From an uncultured bacterium (GTDB taxonomy: Bacteria; Verrucomicrobiota; Kiritimatiellia; RFP12; UBA1067): DNA of 23,285 nt. Shown piece by piece: positions 7,846-15,083 of this stretch; the first letter of the stretch is position 1; every line of letters begins with the position of its first letter. The stretch is taken from positions 1-23,285 of the forward strand of contig CACZAK010000154.1 in NCBI GenBank assembly GCA_902779075.1, given 5' to 3'. Under the pieces are notes generated by a model. It had not been told where the DNA came from and did no database searches. It worked only from the letters and a program-made list of their open reading frames with translations. Both the position numbers and the translations under genes were made by a program.

Positions 7846-8852
7846 CTGCGCTCGCCGAGGCCGATCGTGTGGAGAAGGCGCGGCTCCGGCGCGCCCTTGC
7901 CATAGGTTTCAACCGCCGTCTTGGTCATTTTCCAGTATTCGTCCACCCACTTGTCGTCGCGGATGTTCCACACCTGGGCGTTCGGCACTTGGTAGTTCTT
8001 GCCCTTGTTCGCGAGGGGGATGAAGTCGGGCTTCTTCTTCGCGAGGAAGTCCTCGGGCGTGCGCGAGTACCAGTGCGTCATCGTGCCGAAGTCCTCGGGC
8101 ACCATCAGCCCGCGCGCAAAGGCGTACTTCTGGAGGTTGTCGCGCAGTTTGCCCCGGTACTGGAGGCTCCAGAAGAGCGTGCGGTCGTCGTGGGCGACGC
8201 CGGTGCCGGGGAGTGGCTTCGCGGGATCGGGGTAGGTACACGTGTCGGGGAACGTCCGCTGGAAGAGGTCGTCCTGCCCGATGCGGAGCATGAACGTGTT
8301 GAGGCGGCGCTTGAGGAGCCAGTCGATTTCCTTTTTCCAGTCGTCCGGGCCCCAGTGCTCGGCCTGGAAGCGCGTAAGGCCGCGATGCGCAAAGTAGCGG
8401 ATCGCACGGTACTCGAAACGCGCCTCCTCGTGGACGTCGAGGTTCGAGAGGTCGATGGTTTCGCGCTTCGGCACCACGTCGCCGTCCCAGAACCAGTGAC
8501 AGCCACCGCGCCGCTCGAGGAGGTCGTAGAGACCGTACCACACGCTGCGCAGGTTGGAGCCGGTGATGACGACGGTTTCGGCGGGCAGAGGGCTGCCCGC
8601 CCTACCGTGTCCGCCGGCACGGTAGGGCGGTCGCCCCGCGACCGCCGCATTCCCCGACACGATCCGATACGCATCCCTTCCGCGCTTCGACACCTTGGGA
8701 TCGATGGCGAACTTCACAATCCCGTCGGGCGCGTCCTTGCCGGTGATCTGCCGGTAGTACTTCGCGAACTCAGCGCGCTGCGGCGCGAATTGATCGGCAG
8801 CAAGCACCACGCCAAAGCACAGCGTCAACGCGGTGAGAATTGCTTTTTTCAT
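7824..8852 (-). pseudogene. GH89-type alpha-N-acetylglucosaminidase, N-terminal part (prematurely stopped)
   Basis: 342 aa from an ATG at 8852 with a signal peptide (MKKAILTALTLCFGVVLAA). Residues ~95-150 (VVITGSNLRSVWYGLYDLLERRGGCHWFWDGD in outline) match the NAGLU N-terminal domain. EIDWLLKRRLNTFMLRIGQDDLFQRTF matches the GH89 WEREIDWMALNGIN...GQEAIWQR block. GLGERR near the end (E334) aligns with the general acid/base glutamate (NEMQ in NAGLU). The frame stops 8 codons later. Compared with the family, some 25-45 residues between this point and the C-terminal part appear to be missing, so the lesion is more than one base. A pair of REP-like palindromes is inserted in frame at 8581-8651. The gene begins 24 bases downstream of ettA on the same strand. 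Confidence 0.72.
8581..8651. repeat. Inverted pair of REP-like palindromes inside the GH89 coding sequence
   Basis: Two hairpins in opposite orientation around a short spacer. The left has arms GCGGGCAG/CTGCCCGC (8581-8600) followed by CCTACC. The right is GGTAGGG followed by GGCGGTCGC, loop CCC, GCGACCGCC (8621-8646). The flanks GCCCTACCGTG and CACGGTAGGGC are themselves inverted repeats. The right-hand 31 bases recur exactly at 18707-18737. The pair encodes an Arg/Gly/Pro-rich stretch (about residues 71-92) with no counterpart expected in GH89 enzymes. Confidence 0.8.
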
Positions 8853-8876
8853 TGTGCAAAGCCCCTTTCTCTCCTG

Positions 8877-10481
8877 CTATTTGCGCTTGGCGAGCATCTC
8901 GTGGTAGTCGGAATAGCCCCCCTCGAACCACGTGGTCTTGCCGTTCGGCTCGAACGCGAGAATGTGCGTCGCGATGCGGTCGAGGAACCAGCGGTCGTGG
9001 CTCACCACCATCACGCAGCCGCCAAAGTCCTGAAGACCTTCTTCGAGTGAGCGCAGCGTCGCCACGTCGAGGTCGTTTGTTGGTTCGTCGAGCAGGAGGA
9101 GATTACCGCCCGCAGTGAGGAGCTTCGCAAGATGCACGCGGTTACGCTCACCGCCGGAGAGCACGCCAACCTTCTTCTGCTGTTCAGACCCGCGGAAGTT
9201 GAAGCGGCTACAGTAGGCGCGGCCGTTCATCATCGTGGTGCCCGCAAGGCGCACGAACTCGCCGCCGCCCGTGATCGCCTCGTACACGGTCTGGTCGGGC
9301 TGAAGCTCGGCGCGCGTCTGGTCCACATAGCTGAGCTTCACCGTCTCGCCCACAGTGAGCGTGCCGGAGAGCGGCTTGAGCTCGCCCGTGATGAGCTTGA
9401 AAAGCGTCGTCTTGCCGGCGCCGTTCGCGCCAATCACGCCCACGATGCCGCCGCGCGGCAGGTTGAAGCTGAGGTCATTGTAGAGCATGCGCCCGTCAAA
9501 GCCCATCGCCACATGCTCCGCGCGCACCACAAGGTCGCCGAGACGCGGACCCGCCGGGATGCGGATCACGAGGTCATCCTCGCGCGTAGAGATTTCCTGC
9601 TTCTGCAACTCCTCGTAACGCTTCACACGCGCCTGCGCCTTCGCGTGGCGTCCGGACGGATTCGTCTGGATCCACTTCAATTCGTTCTCAATGAGTTTCT
9701 GGCGGCTCTTCTCCGCCTTCGCCTCGCGGGCGAGCATCGCCTCCTTCTGCTTCAGCCACTCCTCGTAGTTGCCCTTGTAGGGATAGCAAATGCCGTGGTC
9801 GAGCTCGAGGATCCAGTCGGTCACGTCGCTCAGGAAGTAGCGGTCGTGCGTGACAACGATGAGCGTGCCCTTGAAGTCCTTGAGGTACGCTTCAAGACGG
9901 AACGTCGTTTCGGCGTCGAGGTGGTTCGTGGGCTCATCGAGGAGCAGCACATCCGGCTCCTGCAGGAGCAAGCGCGCAATCGCCACGCGGCGACGTTCGC
10001 CGCCGGAGAGCACCGCCACCTTTTGATCGTCCGGCGGACACCCCATGTCCACCATCGCCATCTCCACTTTGTGTTCGACATTCCAAAGATCCTTCGCGTC
10101 GATGATCGCCTGGAGGCGCTCCATCTCGGCGGCGGCCTTCGGGTCGTCGAGGTTGCAGCAGAGGTCCTCGTAGCGTTCGACCATAGCCTTCGCCTCGGCG
10201 ACGCCCTCCTCCACGACCTCGCCCACGGTCTTGGAATCGTCGAGCTCCGGCTCCTGTGGCAGGTAGCCCACCTTTGTCCCCTTCGCTACCTGGCATGTGC
10301 CGAGGATGTCCGTATCAAGGCCAGCTAGAATCTTCAGCAACGACGACTTGCCCGCTCCGTTCCCGCCGATCACGCCGATATGCGCGCCGTAGAAGAAGCT
10401 CAGGCACACGTCCTTCAGGATCGTCTTGGTACCGACCTGCTTCGTCACGTCAATGAGTGAAAACTGGTATTCTCCGGCCAT
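8877..10481 (-). CDS. ettA: Energy-dependent translational throttle protein EttA (ABC-F ATPase)
   Basis: 534 aa, close to the usual ~555 aa of EttA. ABC-F protein with two nucleotide-binding domains and no membrane segments. The first Walker A is GGNGAGKSS (residues 39-47), with signature LSGGERRRVA (158-167) and Walker B VLLLDEPTNHLDAE (178-191). The second half has GVIGANGAGKTT, LSGGERNRVHLAK and LLLLDEPTNDLD. An insertion between Walker A and signature of domain 1 (about 90-140) is the EttA-type arm, and the charged linker (KAEKSRQKLIENELKWIQ) is characteristic of this subfamily. EttA binds the ribosomal E site and gates the first elongation step according to ATP/ADP ratio. Start ATG at 10481 with AGAGGA upstream; stop TAG. 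It precedes the glycosidase gene closely but a functional link is not implied. Confidence 0.93.
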   Translation of the reverse strand: MAGEYQFSLIDVTKQVGTKTILKDVCLSFFYGAHIGVIGGNGAGKSSLLKILAGLDTDILGTCQVAKGTKVGYLPQEPELDDSKTVGEVVEEGVAEAKAMVERYEDLCCNLDDPKAAAEMERLQAIIDAKDLWNVEHKVEMAMVDMGCPPDDQKVAVLSGGERRRVAIARLLLQEPDVLLLDEPTNHLDAETTFRLEAYLKDFKGTLIVVTHDRYFLSDVTDWILELDHGICYPYKGNYEEWLKQKEAMLAREAKAEKSRQKLIENELKWIQTNPSGRHAKAQARVKRYEELQKQEISTREDDLVIRIPAGPRLGDLVVRAEHVAMGFDGRMLYNDLSFNLPRGGIVGVIGANGAGKTTLFKLITGELKPLSGTLTVGETVKLSYVDQTRAELQPDQTVYEAITGGGEFVRLAGTTMMNGRAYCSRFNFRGSEQQKKVGVLSGGERNRVHLAKLLTAGGNLLLLDEPTNDLDVATLRSLEEGLQDFGGCVMVVSHDRWFLDRIATHILAFEPNGKTTWFEGGYSDYHEMLAKRK

Positions 10482-10520
10482 CTTTCCGATTCCTCTCTTT
10501 ATGCTCTTAACTCTCGCTCG

Positions 10521-10629
10521 TTGCTTTCGCTACTTGGAGATTCGGAGTTCTGGAGTTTTTGAGACTTCTTGAAATTTTATCTCAATCTCCCATTCTCATA
10601 AACTCCTAAACTCCCAGCAGCGAAAGCAA
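10521..10629. repeat. 109-bp long-inverted-repeat element, copy 1
   Basis: Begins TTGCTTTCGCTACTTGGAG and ends CTCCCAGCAGCGAAAGCAA, so the whole element can fold into one long imperfect hairpin; pairing continues inward through GGAGTT/AACTCC blocks. A homologous copy with perfect 19-base ends lies at 18441-18542. It fills the gap between the lipoprotein gene stop (10651) and the ettA start (10481). It could be a MITE-like element or a transcription-terminating hairpin. It carries no coding sequence. Confidence 0.8.
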
Positions 10630-10650
10630 AAAGAATTTTGTGATTGATTA

Positions 10651-11355
10651 TCATTTTACCGATGCCAAGAATGCCGTGGCGTCGGCAACTGCGCGGTCCG
10701 TGAGCGCCGTCAGGCACCAGCTCTGCATGTAGTTGTAGGTGTTGCGCGTGTAGCCGGCAAGTCCAATGAAGAAGAGCGGACTCCACACGACGTTGTCGTA
10801 CTTCTGCGAATAGTCGCGCGTGAAGGCCACGCGGCCGGTCTTGTTGTCGTAGATGCGCAGCTTGGCCGTCCATGTCTGGACGGAGTACTCAGCCGACAGC
10901 ACGGAGCACAGCATCCACACCCACTCCAGACTCCGCTCGTCGTCCGTGATGAACGGTCCACCGAACGTCACGTCCACGTTGTAGTCCGTCGGCCCCGTGC
11001 GAAGCAGGAAGCCGCTGTCCTCAAACAGGTTGCGCGCCCGCGTTTGGAACACGTCCGTCTTCTCGATCTTCGGTATGAGCGTCTCGGTGGTGGCCGTCTC
11101 GTAATGACCGGGATACCAGCCACGGCGTCCGCGCCTACCCCACACAGGACCGCCCTCCACGTAGTAGGTCTGGTGTCCGTAAACCGGGATGTATTCCGTG
11201 ATGGTTGCGGCAAAGCCGCTCAGCGCAATCGTGATGTCCTTGCCCTTAGGCGCAGCAGACGTCTGCACCTGCACCGGTTCGGTCTCGTGCCAGGTGAAGC
11301 ACCCGCACATCGCGAGCGTGCACGCGCACGCTAACATCATTTGAATCTTCTTCAT
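10651..11355 (-). CDS. Putative lipoprotein of unknown function
   Basis: 234 aa. The N-terminus MKKIQMMLACACTLAMCGC carries a lipobox-like end (M-C-G-C), so C19 would be lipidated and the protein anchored in a membrane. The mature part contains a Gly/Arg/Tyr-rich segment (about 68-86, VWGRRGRRGWYPGHYE) and a compact C-terminal region with SVQTWTAKLRIYDNKTGRVAFTRDYSQKY, which looks like a beta-sheet domain. I do not recognise the family. The ATG follows the stop of the upstream gene by one base, and AGGAG lies inside the end of that gene, so the two are probably translationally coupled in the operon rsmB - 12073 gene - this gene. Confidence 0.75.
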   Translation of the reverse strand: MKKIQMMLACACTLAMCGCFTWHETEPVQVQTSAAPKGKDITIALSGFAATITEYIPVYGHQTYYVEGGPVWGRRGRRGWYPGHYETATTETLIPKIEKTDVFQTRARNLFEDSGFLLRTGPTDYNVDVTFGGPFITDDERSLEWVWMLCSVLSAEYSVQTWTAKLRIYDNKTGRVAFTRDYSQKYDNVVWSPLFFIGLAGYTRNTYNYMQSWCLTALTDRAVADATAFLASVK

Positions 11356-11356
11356 G

Positions 11357-12073
11357 TCATTTTACTCCTGTTTGCTTGGTTTGACGATCAATGAGGCGCA
11401 CCTCGTTGGTTGCGCCTATTTGCAGATAGGCTGCGCGGCATTGCGAAACTGACAAGTCGGGAAACGCCCGCCCTTCCCGCGCAACCTCCACGGCGTCTTC
11501 GCCGTCCTCTTCGAGAAACGTGCGCTCCACCGCGCTCCAGACGTCAAGCGGATCGCACGCCTGGGCCGCGCGCAAGGTCTTTGAGGCCGCGGGGAATTTC
11601 TTCTCCTGCCGCAGCGCGTACGCCTGCGCCACAAGCCTCTTCGCCTCTGCAAGGGGTACAGCAGCCGCCGCCGCATCCGCCGCCCGCGCGACCACGCGCA
11701 CTCGCGCGTTCGTGGCGCACGTGTTCGTAACTGCGCACGGACTCGATTCAAACGGCCACAGACGTCCATCCAGCGCGAAGGAACCACCCCGCTCGCGGCT
11801 TATGCCGAGACGCCACGGAGTGCCGTTCGTCGGCACCGTCCCGCCGATCCACACGTCGTGTACGCGCGAACGCCGTCTGCGCACGATGCGCCAGTCCACG
11901 TTCGTGCAAACGGCGGCAATAGACTCGGCAGTCGGCCCGCGCGGCGTCCACGTGGCCTCGAACACGCCCGCAAGCGCCGGCTCCACAACATCGCGGCAGT
12001 AATCCGCCATGTCATCCGCACACGCGATGACAGCACAAGACACGGCCAATAACAATAACTTCATCTTTTCCAT
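11357..12073 (-). CDS. Putative exported protein or lipoprotein, unknown function
   Basis: 238 aa from the ATG at 12073-12071. Longer in-frame starts lie inside the upstream rsmB gene and lack a signal peptide. The start MEKMKLLLLAVSCAVIAC has a lipobox-like VIAC, so C18 may be lipidated; alternatively cleavage follows ACA. The middle reads like a small beta domain (WRIVRRRRSRVHDVWIGGTVP, WRLGISRERGGSFALDG). The C-terminal third (LAEAKRLVAQAYALRQEKKFPAASKTLRAAQACDP in outline) resembles a tetratricopeptide-like helical pair. No family recognised. The gap to the rsmB stop is 8 bases. A TATAAT box overlaps that stop codon and sits 7 bases before the ATG, so the gene may also have its own near-leaderless transcript. 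Confidence 0.72.
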   Translation of the reverse strand: MEKMKLLLLAVSCAVIACADDMADYCRDVVEPALAGVFEATWTPRGPTAESIAAVCTNVDWRIVRRRRSRVHDVWIGGTVPTNGTPWRLGISRERGGSFALDGRLWPFESSPCAVTNTCATNARVRVVARAADAAAAAVPLAEAKRLVAQAYALRQEKKFPAASKTLRAAQACDPLDVWSAVERTFLEEDGEDAVEVAREGRAFPDLSVSQCRAAYLQIGATNEVRLIDRQTKQTGVK

Positions 12074-12080
12074 GGCGCGA

Positions 12081-12086
12081 ATTATA
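12081..12086 (-). promoter_or_regulatory. -10 box directly before the gene starting at 12073
   Basis: Minus strand reads ATGTGGTATAATTCGCGCCATG: a perfect TATAAT, 7 bases, then the start codon. Transcription would begin at or just before the ATG. No clear -35 box is seen. AATGTGGTATA also occurs before the SOD gene (22341-22336). Confidence 0.4.
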
Positions 12087-13182
12087 CCACATTTCCTTGC
12101 CCTTGTGTGGCAACATTCGCGGGGCACGGGCCGGTGCGGTCGCAACACGCGCAATCTTCCCGCACAAGGGCGCAGGCGAAGGCGCCGTCGTGGTCCGTTT
12201 CAAACGGCACGGATTCATAGCGACCAACTTCTTTGAAATCGGGATGGGCCACAAGGAACGCCGCAATCTGCTCCGCGTTCTCCTCGGGCTCGTTCGAGCA
12301 GGTGGAGTAGACAAGGCGTCCGCCCGGCTTCACGTGCGCCGCAGCCGCCTCGAGGATTTCCTTCTGGAGCGCAACGAGCTGCGCGAGGTGGTCCTCGTTC
12401 CAGCGCCAACGGGCGTCGGGACGCCGACGGATCACGCCCGTATTCGAACAAGGGACGTCCACGAGCACGCGGTCGAAGAGCGCACCGTCCTCCACCTTTT
12501 GCACCGCCGTGACGTTGTCGAGTTTCATCCGCGCAAGGTTTTCCTTGAGGCGCGCGAGGCGTTTCGGGTTTACCTCCTGGGCCACGATTAGGTCGCGACA
12601 AGCGCGACCCTCCCCCATGCGCCACGCGATCTGCACGGTCTTGCCTCCCGGCGCCGCGCAGAAATCTAGCACAGATAACCCCTCTACTGGGACAACGGGC
12701 ATCTTGCCCGTTGAAACATCGAGGAGCTCCACGACGCCCGCCGTGGCGGGGTCCTGCACGATGAACGCGCCCTCCTCAAAACCAGGCTGGTCTGCCACCC
12801 GTTCGCCGCGCGGCAGCTTCTCGAACGAACCCGGACGCGCAATCCATGTCTCGGCGGGCGTGTTGTGCCAGCGCGCGAGCTTCTCCGCACCCTCCGCGCC
12901 GTAACGCGCCGTCCAGCGCGCGACAAGCGCGTTAGGATACGACTCGCGTTCTGCGAGCGGCGCGGCGGCGAGCTTCGCCTCGAACTCGGCGCGCCGGCGG
13001 AGGAGGTTGCGCAACACTCCGTTCACCACGCGGTCGAGACGCTTGGAGCGGTCGCCCATCTTCGCGGCGGCGACGGTCTCGTTCACGGCGGCGAAGTCCG
13101 GCACGTCCGGCATGTAGAGGATCTGCGCCGCGCCCACGAGCACGAGCGCCTCGAGCTCGCCCTTCGGCCAGGTCTTCATCAA
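12082..13182 (-). pseudogene. rsmB: RsmB-like 16S rRNA m5C methyltransferase, main part (frameshifted near its N-terminus)
   Basis: The segment from about LMKTWPKGELEALVLVG to the stop at 12082 contains the rest of the NusB-like RNA-binding domain (FAAVNETVAAAKM, VVNGVLRNLLRR) and the whole methyltransferase domain: SAM-binding motif I LDFCAAPGGKT, motif IV DVPCSNTGVIRRRPDARWRW with the release cysteine in PC, and YSTCSNEPEENAEQI with the catalytic cysteine in TC. RsmB-type enzymes methylate C967 of 16S rRNA using SAM. The first ~48 residues lie in another frame (13182-13327), so as written the gene is broken. A REP-like palindrome is inserted at 12693-12713. The tail after the last motif (CACCDRTGPCPANVATQ) is unusual. 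Both catalytic cysteines are intact. Confidence 0.8.
12693..12713. repeat. REP-like palindrome inside rsmB coding sequence
   Basis: Arms CAACGGGCA and TGCCCGTTG around TCT, preceded on the plus strand by CTACTGGGA. On the minus strand it encodes STGKMPVV, just before SAM motif I. Short GGGA-plus-hairpin repeats of this kind are typical of REP elements, and it interrupts a conserved gene without a stop codon. Confidence 0.7.
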
Positions 13183-13327
13183 GCGGACGGAACCGGCGCA
13201 CCGTGGTGTAGACGACGTCCTGCACGAACGCGCGGTCCGAGCCGTCCTTCGGCAGCAGCTCGTTCGGGAACTCATGCGTCGCGAGCCAGCGGGCGACGAT
13301 GAAGGCGGCTGTGCGGCGGCTGTTCAC
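13183..13327 (-). pseudogene. rsmB: RsmB-like methyltransferase, N-terminal fragment
   Basis: Starts at GTG 13327 with GGAGGAG about 12 bases upstream. The first 49 residues (MNSRRTAAFIVARWL, ELLPKDGSDRAFVQDVVYTTVRRFRPL) are a standard NusB-domain start of an RsmB/Fmu protein. Beyond ~13183 this frame becomes Arg/Gly-rich nonsense, while homology resumes one base over (LMKTWPKGELEAL). Compared with homologs a few residues may also be missing at the junction. It is therefore one gene split by an indel. Confidence 0.75.
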
Positions 13328-13422
13328 GAGAGGACGATCTCCTCCGTGTCAGCGGGCGCATTGGATGCCCAATCTGTGGATATGGCGTGCATGTTTTCTA
13401 TCTCGTTAGCCGAAACGCCACT

Positions 13423-13431
13423 ATTTTACCA
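13423..13431 (-). promoter_or_regulatory. Possible extended -10 promoter for rsmB
   Basis: Minus strand TATGGTAAAAT contains TGG followed by TAAAAT, an extended -10 pattern, about 95 bases before the GTG start. No good -35 box is visible. The call rests on pattern and position only. Confidence 0.3.
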
Positions 13432-13487
13432 TATTTACGGCTGGGTTGCCGTCCTTTTCTCGCCGACATTACAATTTGGTCACGTAC

Positions 13488-13517
13488 TGGACAAACCGCA
13501 CCGCGTTTTTGTAAAAT
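13488..13517 (+). promoter_or_regulatory. Promoter of the Gld-type ABC transporter operon
   Basis: -35 TGGACA (13488-13493), 18-base spacer, -10 TAAAAT (13512-13517), about 80 bases before the first start codon in the divergent gap between rsmB and the transporter operon. Confidence 0.45.
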
Positions 13518-13595
13518 ATGCGCCACTTTTCCGGGACGGGTGTGCCCCGACACCGGGGAAGAGACATTTCTGTAAGGACAAACAAGAGGAAAAAC

Positions 13596-14321
13596 ATGCT
13601 CAAGGTTGACAACCTGAAGAAGCGCTTCGGCGATTTCGAGGCGGTAAAAGGGATTTCCTTTGCCGTCGAGAAAGGCGAGGTGCTAGGCTTCCTGGGCCCG
13701 AACGGCGCGGGAAAATCAACAACGATGCGGATGATCACGGGCTTTATCCCGCCCACGTCCGGCACGGCCTCGATATGCGGCCATGACATCATCAAGGACC
13801 CGATCGCCGCGAAGGCGTGTCTCGGCTACCTGCCCGAGAACGCGCCCAGCTACCGCGCGATGACGGTGACGGAGTTCCTCACCTTCGTCGCGCGCATCCG
13901 CGGCTTCCATGGAAAGGCCGCGCGCGCGAAGGTCGATGCGGCCCTCGAGAAGGCGCGCCTAACAAACGTCGCGCGCCAGACGATCGACACACTCTCCAAG
14001 GGCTACCGCCAGCGCACGTGCTTCGCGCAGGCCATCCTGCACGACCCGCAGGTGCTCATCATGGACGAGCCCACCGACGGACTCGACCCCAACCAGAAGT
14101 TCGTCGTGCGCGAGATGATCAAGGAAATGGCCGCCGAAAAGGCGATCATCATCTCCACCCACATCCTCGAGGAAGTGGACGCGGTGTGCACGCGCGCGCT
14201 CATCATCGCCCAGGGCGAGATCAAGGCCGACGGCACGCCGGACGAACTCCGCGCAAAGGATCCGAGCGGAAAGCTCGACGTCGTCTTCCACAACCTCACG
14301 ATGGGAAAGGAGGGTAACTGA
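13596..14321 (+). CDS. ABC transporter ATP-binding protein, GldA-like
   Basis: 241 aa from the ATG at 13596; AGAGGA lies 8 bases upstream, and the longer in-frame start has no such site and adds a non-homologous segment. Walker A GPNGAGKST (34-42), Q-loop region CLGYLPENAPSY (75-86), signature LSKGYRQR (133-140), Walker B VLIMDEPTDGLDP (153-165), H-loop STHILEE with H189. It is the energy-coupling subunit of an ABC-2 exporter. Its neighbours are a one-piece ABC-2 permease, a GldG-like protein and a DUF4340 protein, the arrangement known as the GldA-GldF-GldG type system in Bacteroidetes (gliding) and widespread with unknown substrate in PVC bacteria. Gliding itself is not implied. The signature has K in place of the usual second G, seen also in other members of this group. 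Confidence 0.9.
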   Translation: MLKVDNLKKRFGDFEAVKGISFAVEKGEVLGFLGPNGAGKSTTMRMITGFIPPTSGTASICGHDIIKDPIAAKACLGYLPENAPSYRAMTVTEFLTFVARIRGFHGKAARAKVDAALEKARLTNVARQTIDTLSKGYRQRTCFAQAILHDPQVLIMDEPTDGLDPNQKFVVREMIKEMAAEKAIIISTHILEEVDAVCTRALIIAQGEIKADGTPDELRAKDPSGKLDVVFHNLTMGKEGN

Positions 14322-14323
14322 TC

Positions 14324-15067
14324 ATGTGCCCCTGCAAAACTCTGTCTGTATTCCGGCGCGAGTTCAAGAGCTACTTCGACTCGCCCGTCGCCTACGTGTT
14401 CCTCGTGGCCTTCCTGGTCCTCGTGGGATTCCTCACGTTCGGCTTCTCAAACTACTATGAGCGCGGACAGGCCGTCCTCACGCCCTTCTTCATCTGGCAC
14501 CCGTGGGTGTACCTCCTGCTCGTGCCGGCCGCGACGATGGGCCTGTGGGCGGAGGAGCGCCGCAACGGAACGATCGAGCTGCTGCTCACCATGCCGATTA
14601 CGCTCACCGAGGCGCTGCTTGGCAAGTTCCTTGCCGCATGGACATTCATCGGGGTGGGCCTTGCGCTGACGTTCCCGATCCTGATCACCACGTCCTACCT
14701 CGGCAACCCGGACTGGGGCGCGGTGATCTGCGGCTACGTGGGGAGCTTCTTCCTCGCCGGCGCCGCCACGGCGATCGGCGTGTTCGCCTCGTCGCTCTCG
14801 CGCAGCCAGGTCATCGGCTTCGTGGTGGCCCTCGCGATCCTGTTCACGCTGCTGATCATCGGTTTCGACCCGGTGCTGGGCGCGATTGCCGGATGGGGCG
14901 TGCCGACCTACGTGACCGACGCCCTGTCGTCCTGCTCACTCCTCAAGCACTACATGTCACTCGGCCGCGGCGTGCTGGACTTCGCAGACGTCGGATACTA
15001 CGTCGGCATGATCGTGTTCATGCTCGCCGCCGCGCAGTACGTCACCGACTGCCGCAAGGCCTCGTAA
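14324..15067 (+). CDS. ABC-2 type permease, GldF-like
   Basis: 247 aa, start ATG two bases after the ATPase stop, with AAGGAGG at the end of the ATPase gene serving as ribosome site, so the two are coupled. Six hydrophobic segments can be read: about 20-40 (VAYVFLVAFLVLVGFLTFGF), 57-75 (HPWVYLLLVPAATMGLWAEE), 105-125, 130-155, 160-185 and 225-240. The EERRNGTIELLLTMPIT motif after the second helix is the hallmark of ABC-2 permeases related to GldF, NosY and CcmB-type exporters. It forms the membrane channel with the upstream ATPase. The substrate is unknown. Confidence 0.88.
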   Translation: MCPCKTLSVFRREFKSYFDSPVAYVFLVAFLVLVGFLTFGFSNYYERGQAVLTPFFIWHPWVYLLLVPAATMGLWAEERRNGTIELLLTMPITLTEALLGKFLAAWTFIGVGLALTFPILITTSYLGNPDWGAVICGYVGSFFLAGAATAIGVFASSLSRSQVIGFVVALAILFTLLIIGFDPVLGAIAGWGVPTYVTDALSSCSLLKHYMSLGRGVLDFADVGYYVGMIVFMLAAAQYVTDCRKAS

Positions 15068-15083
15068 GAAAGGATTCACAGAG

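Noticed and set aside
7810..7850. Programmed ribosomal frameshifting in the GH89 gene.
   Set aside because: No slippery heptamer or downstream structure is obvious, and residues appear to be missing at the junction.
7797..9050. Long plus-strand frame over the GH89 and ettA genes.
   Set aside because: Shadow of two genes with clear family motifs on the other strand; no recognisable motif.
9132..10328. 398-codon plus-strand frame rich in Leu/His/Arg/Val.
   Set aside because: Antisense shadow of ettA, which has complete ABC-F motifs.
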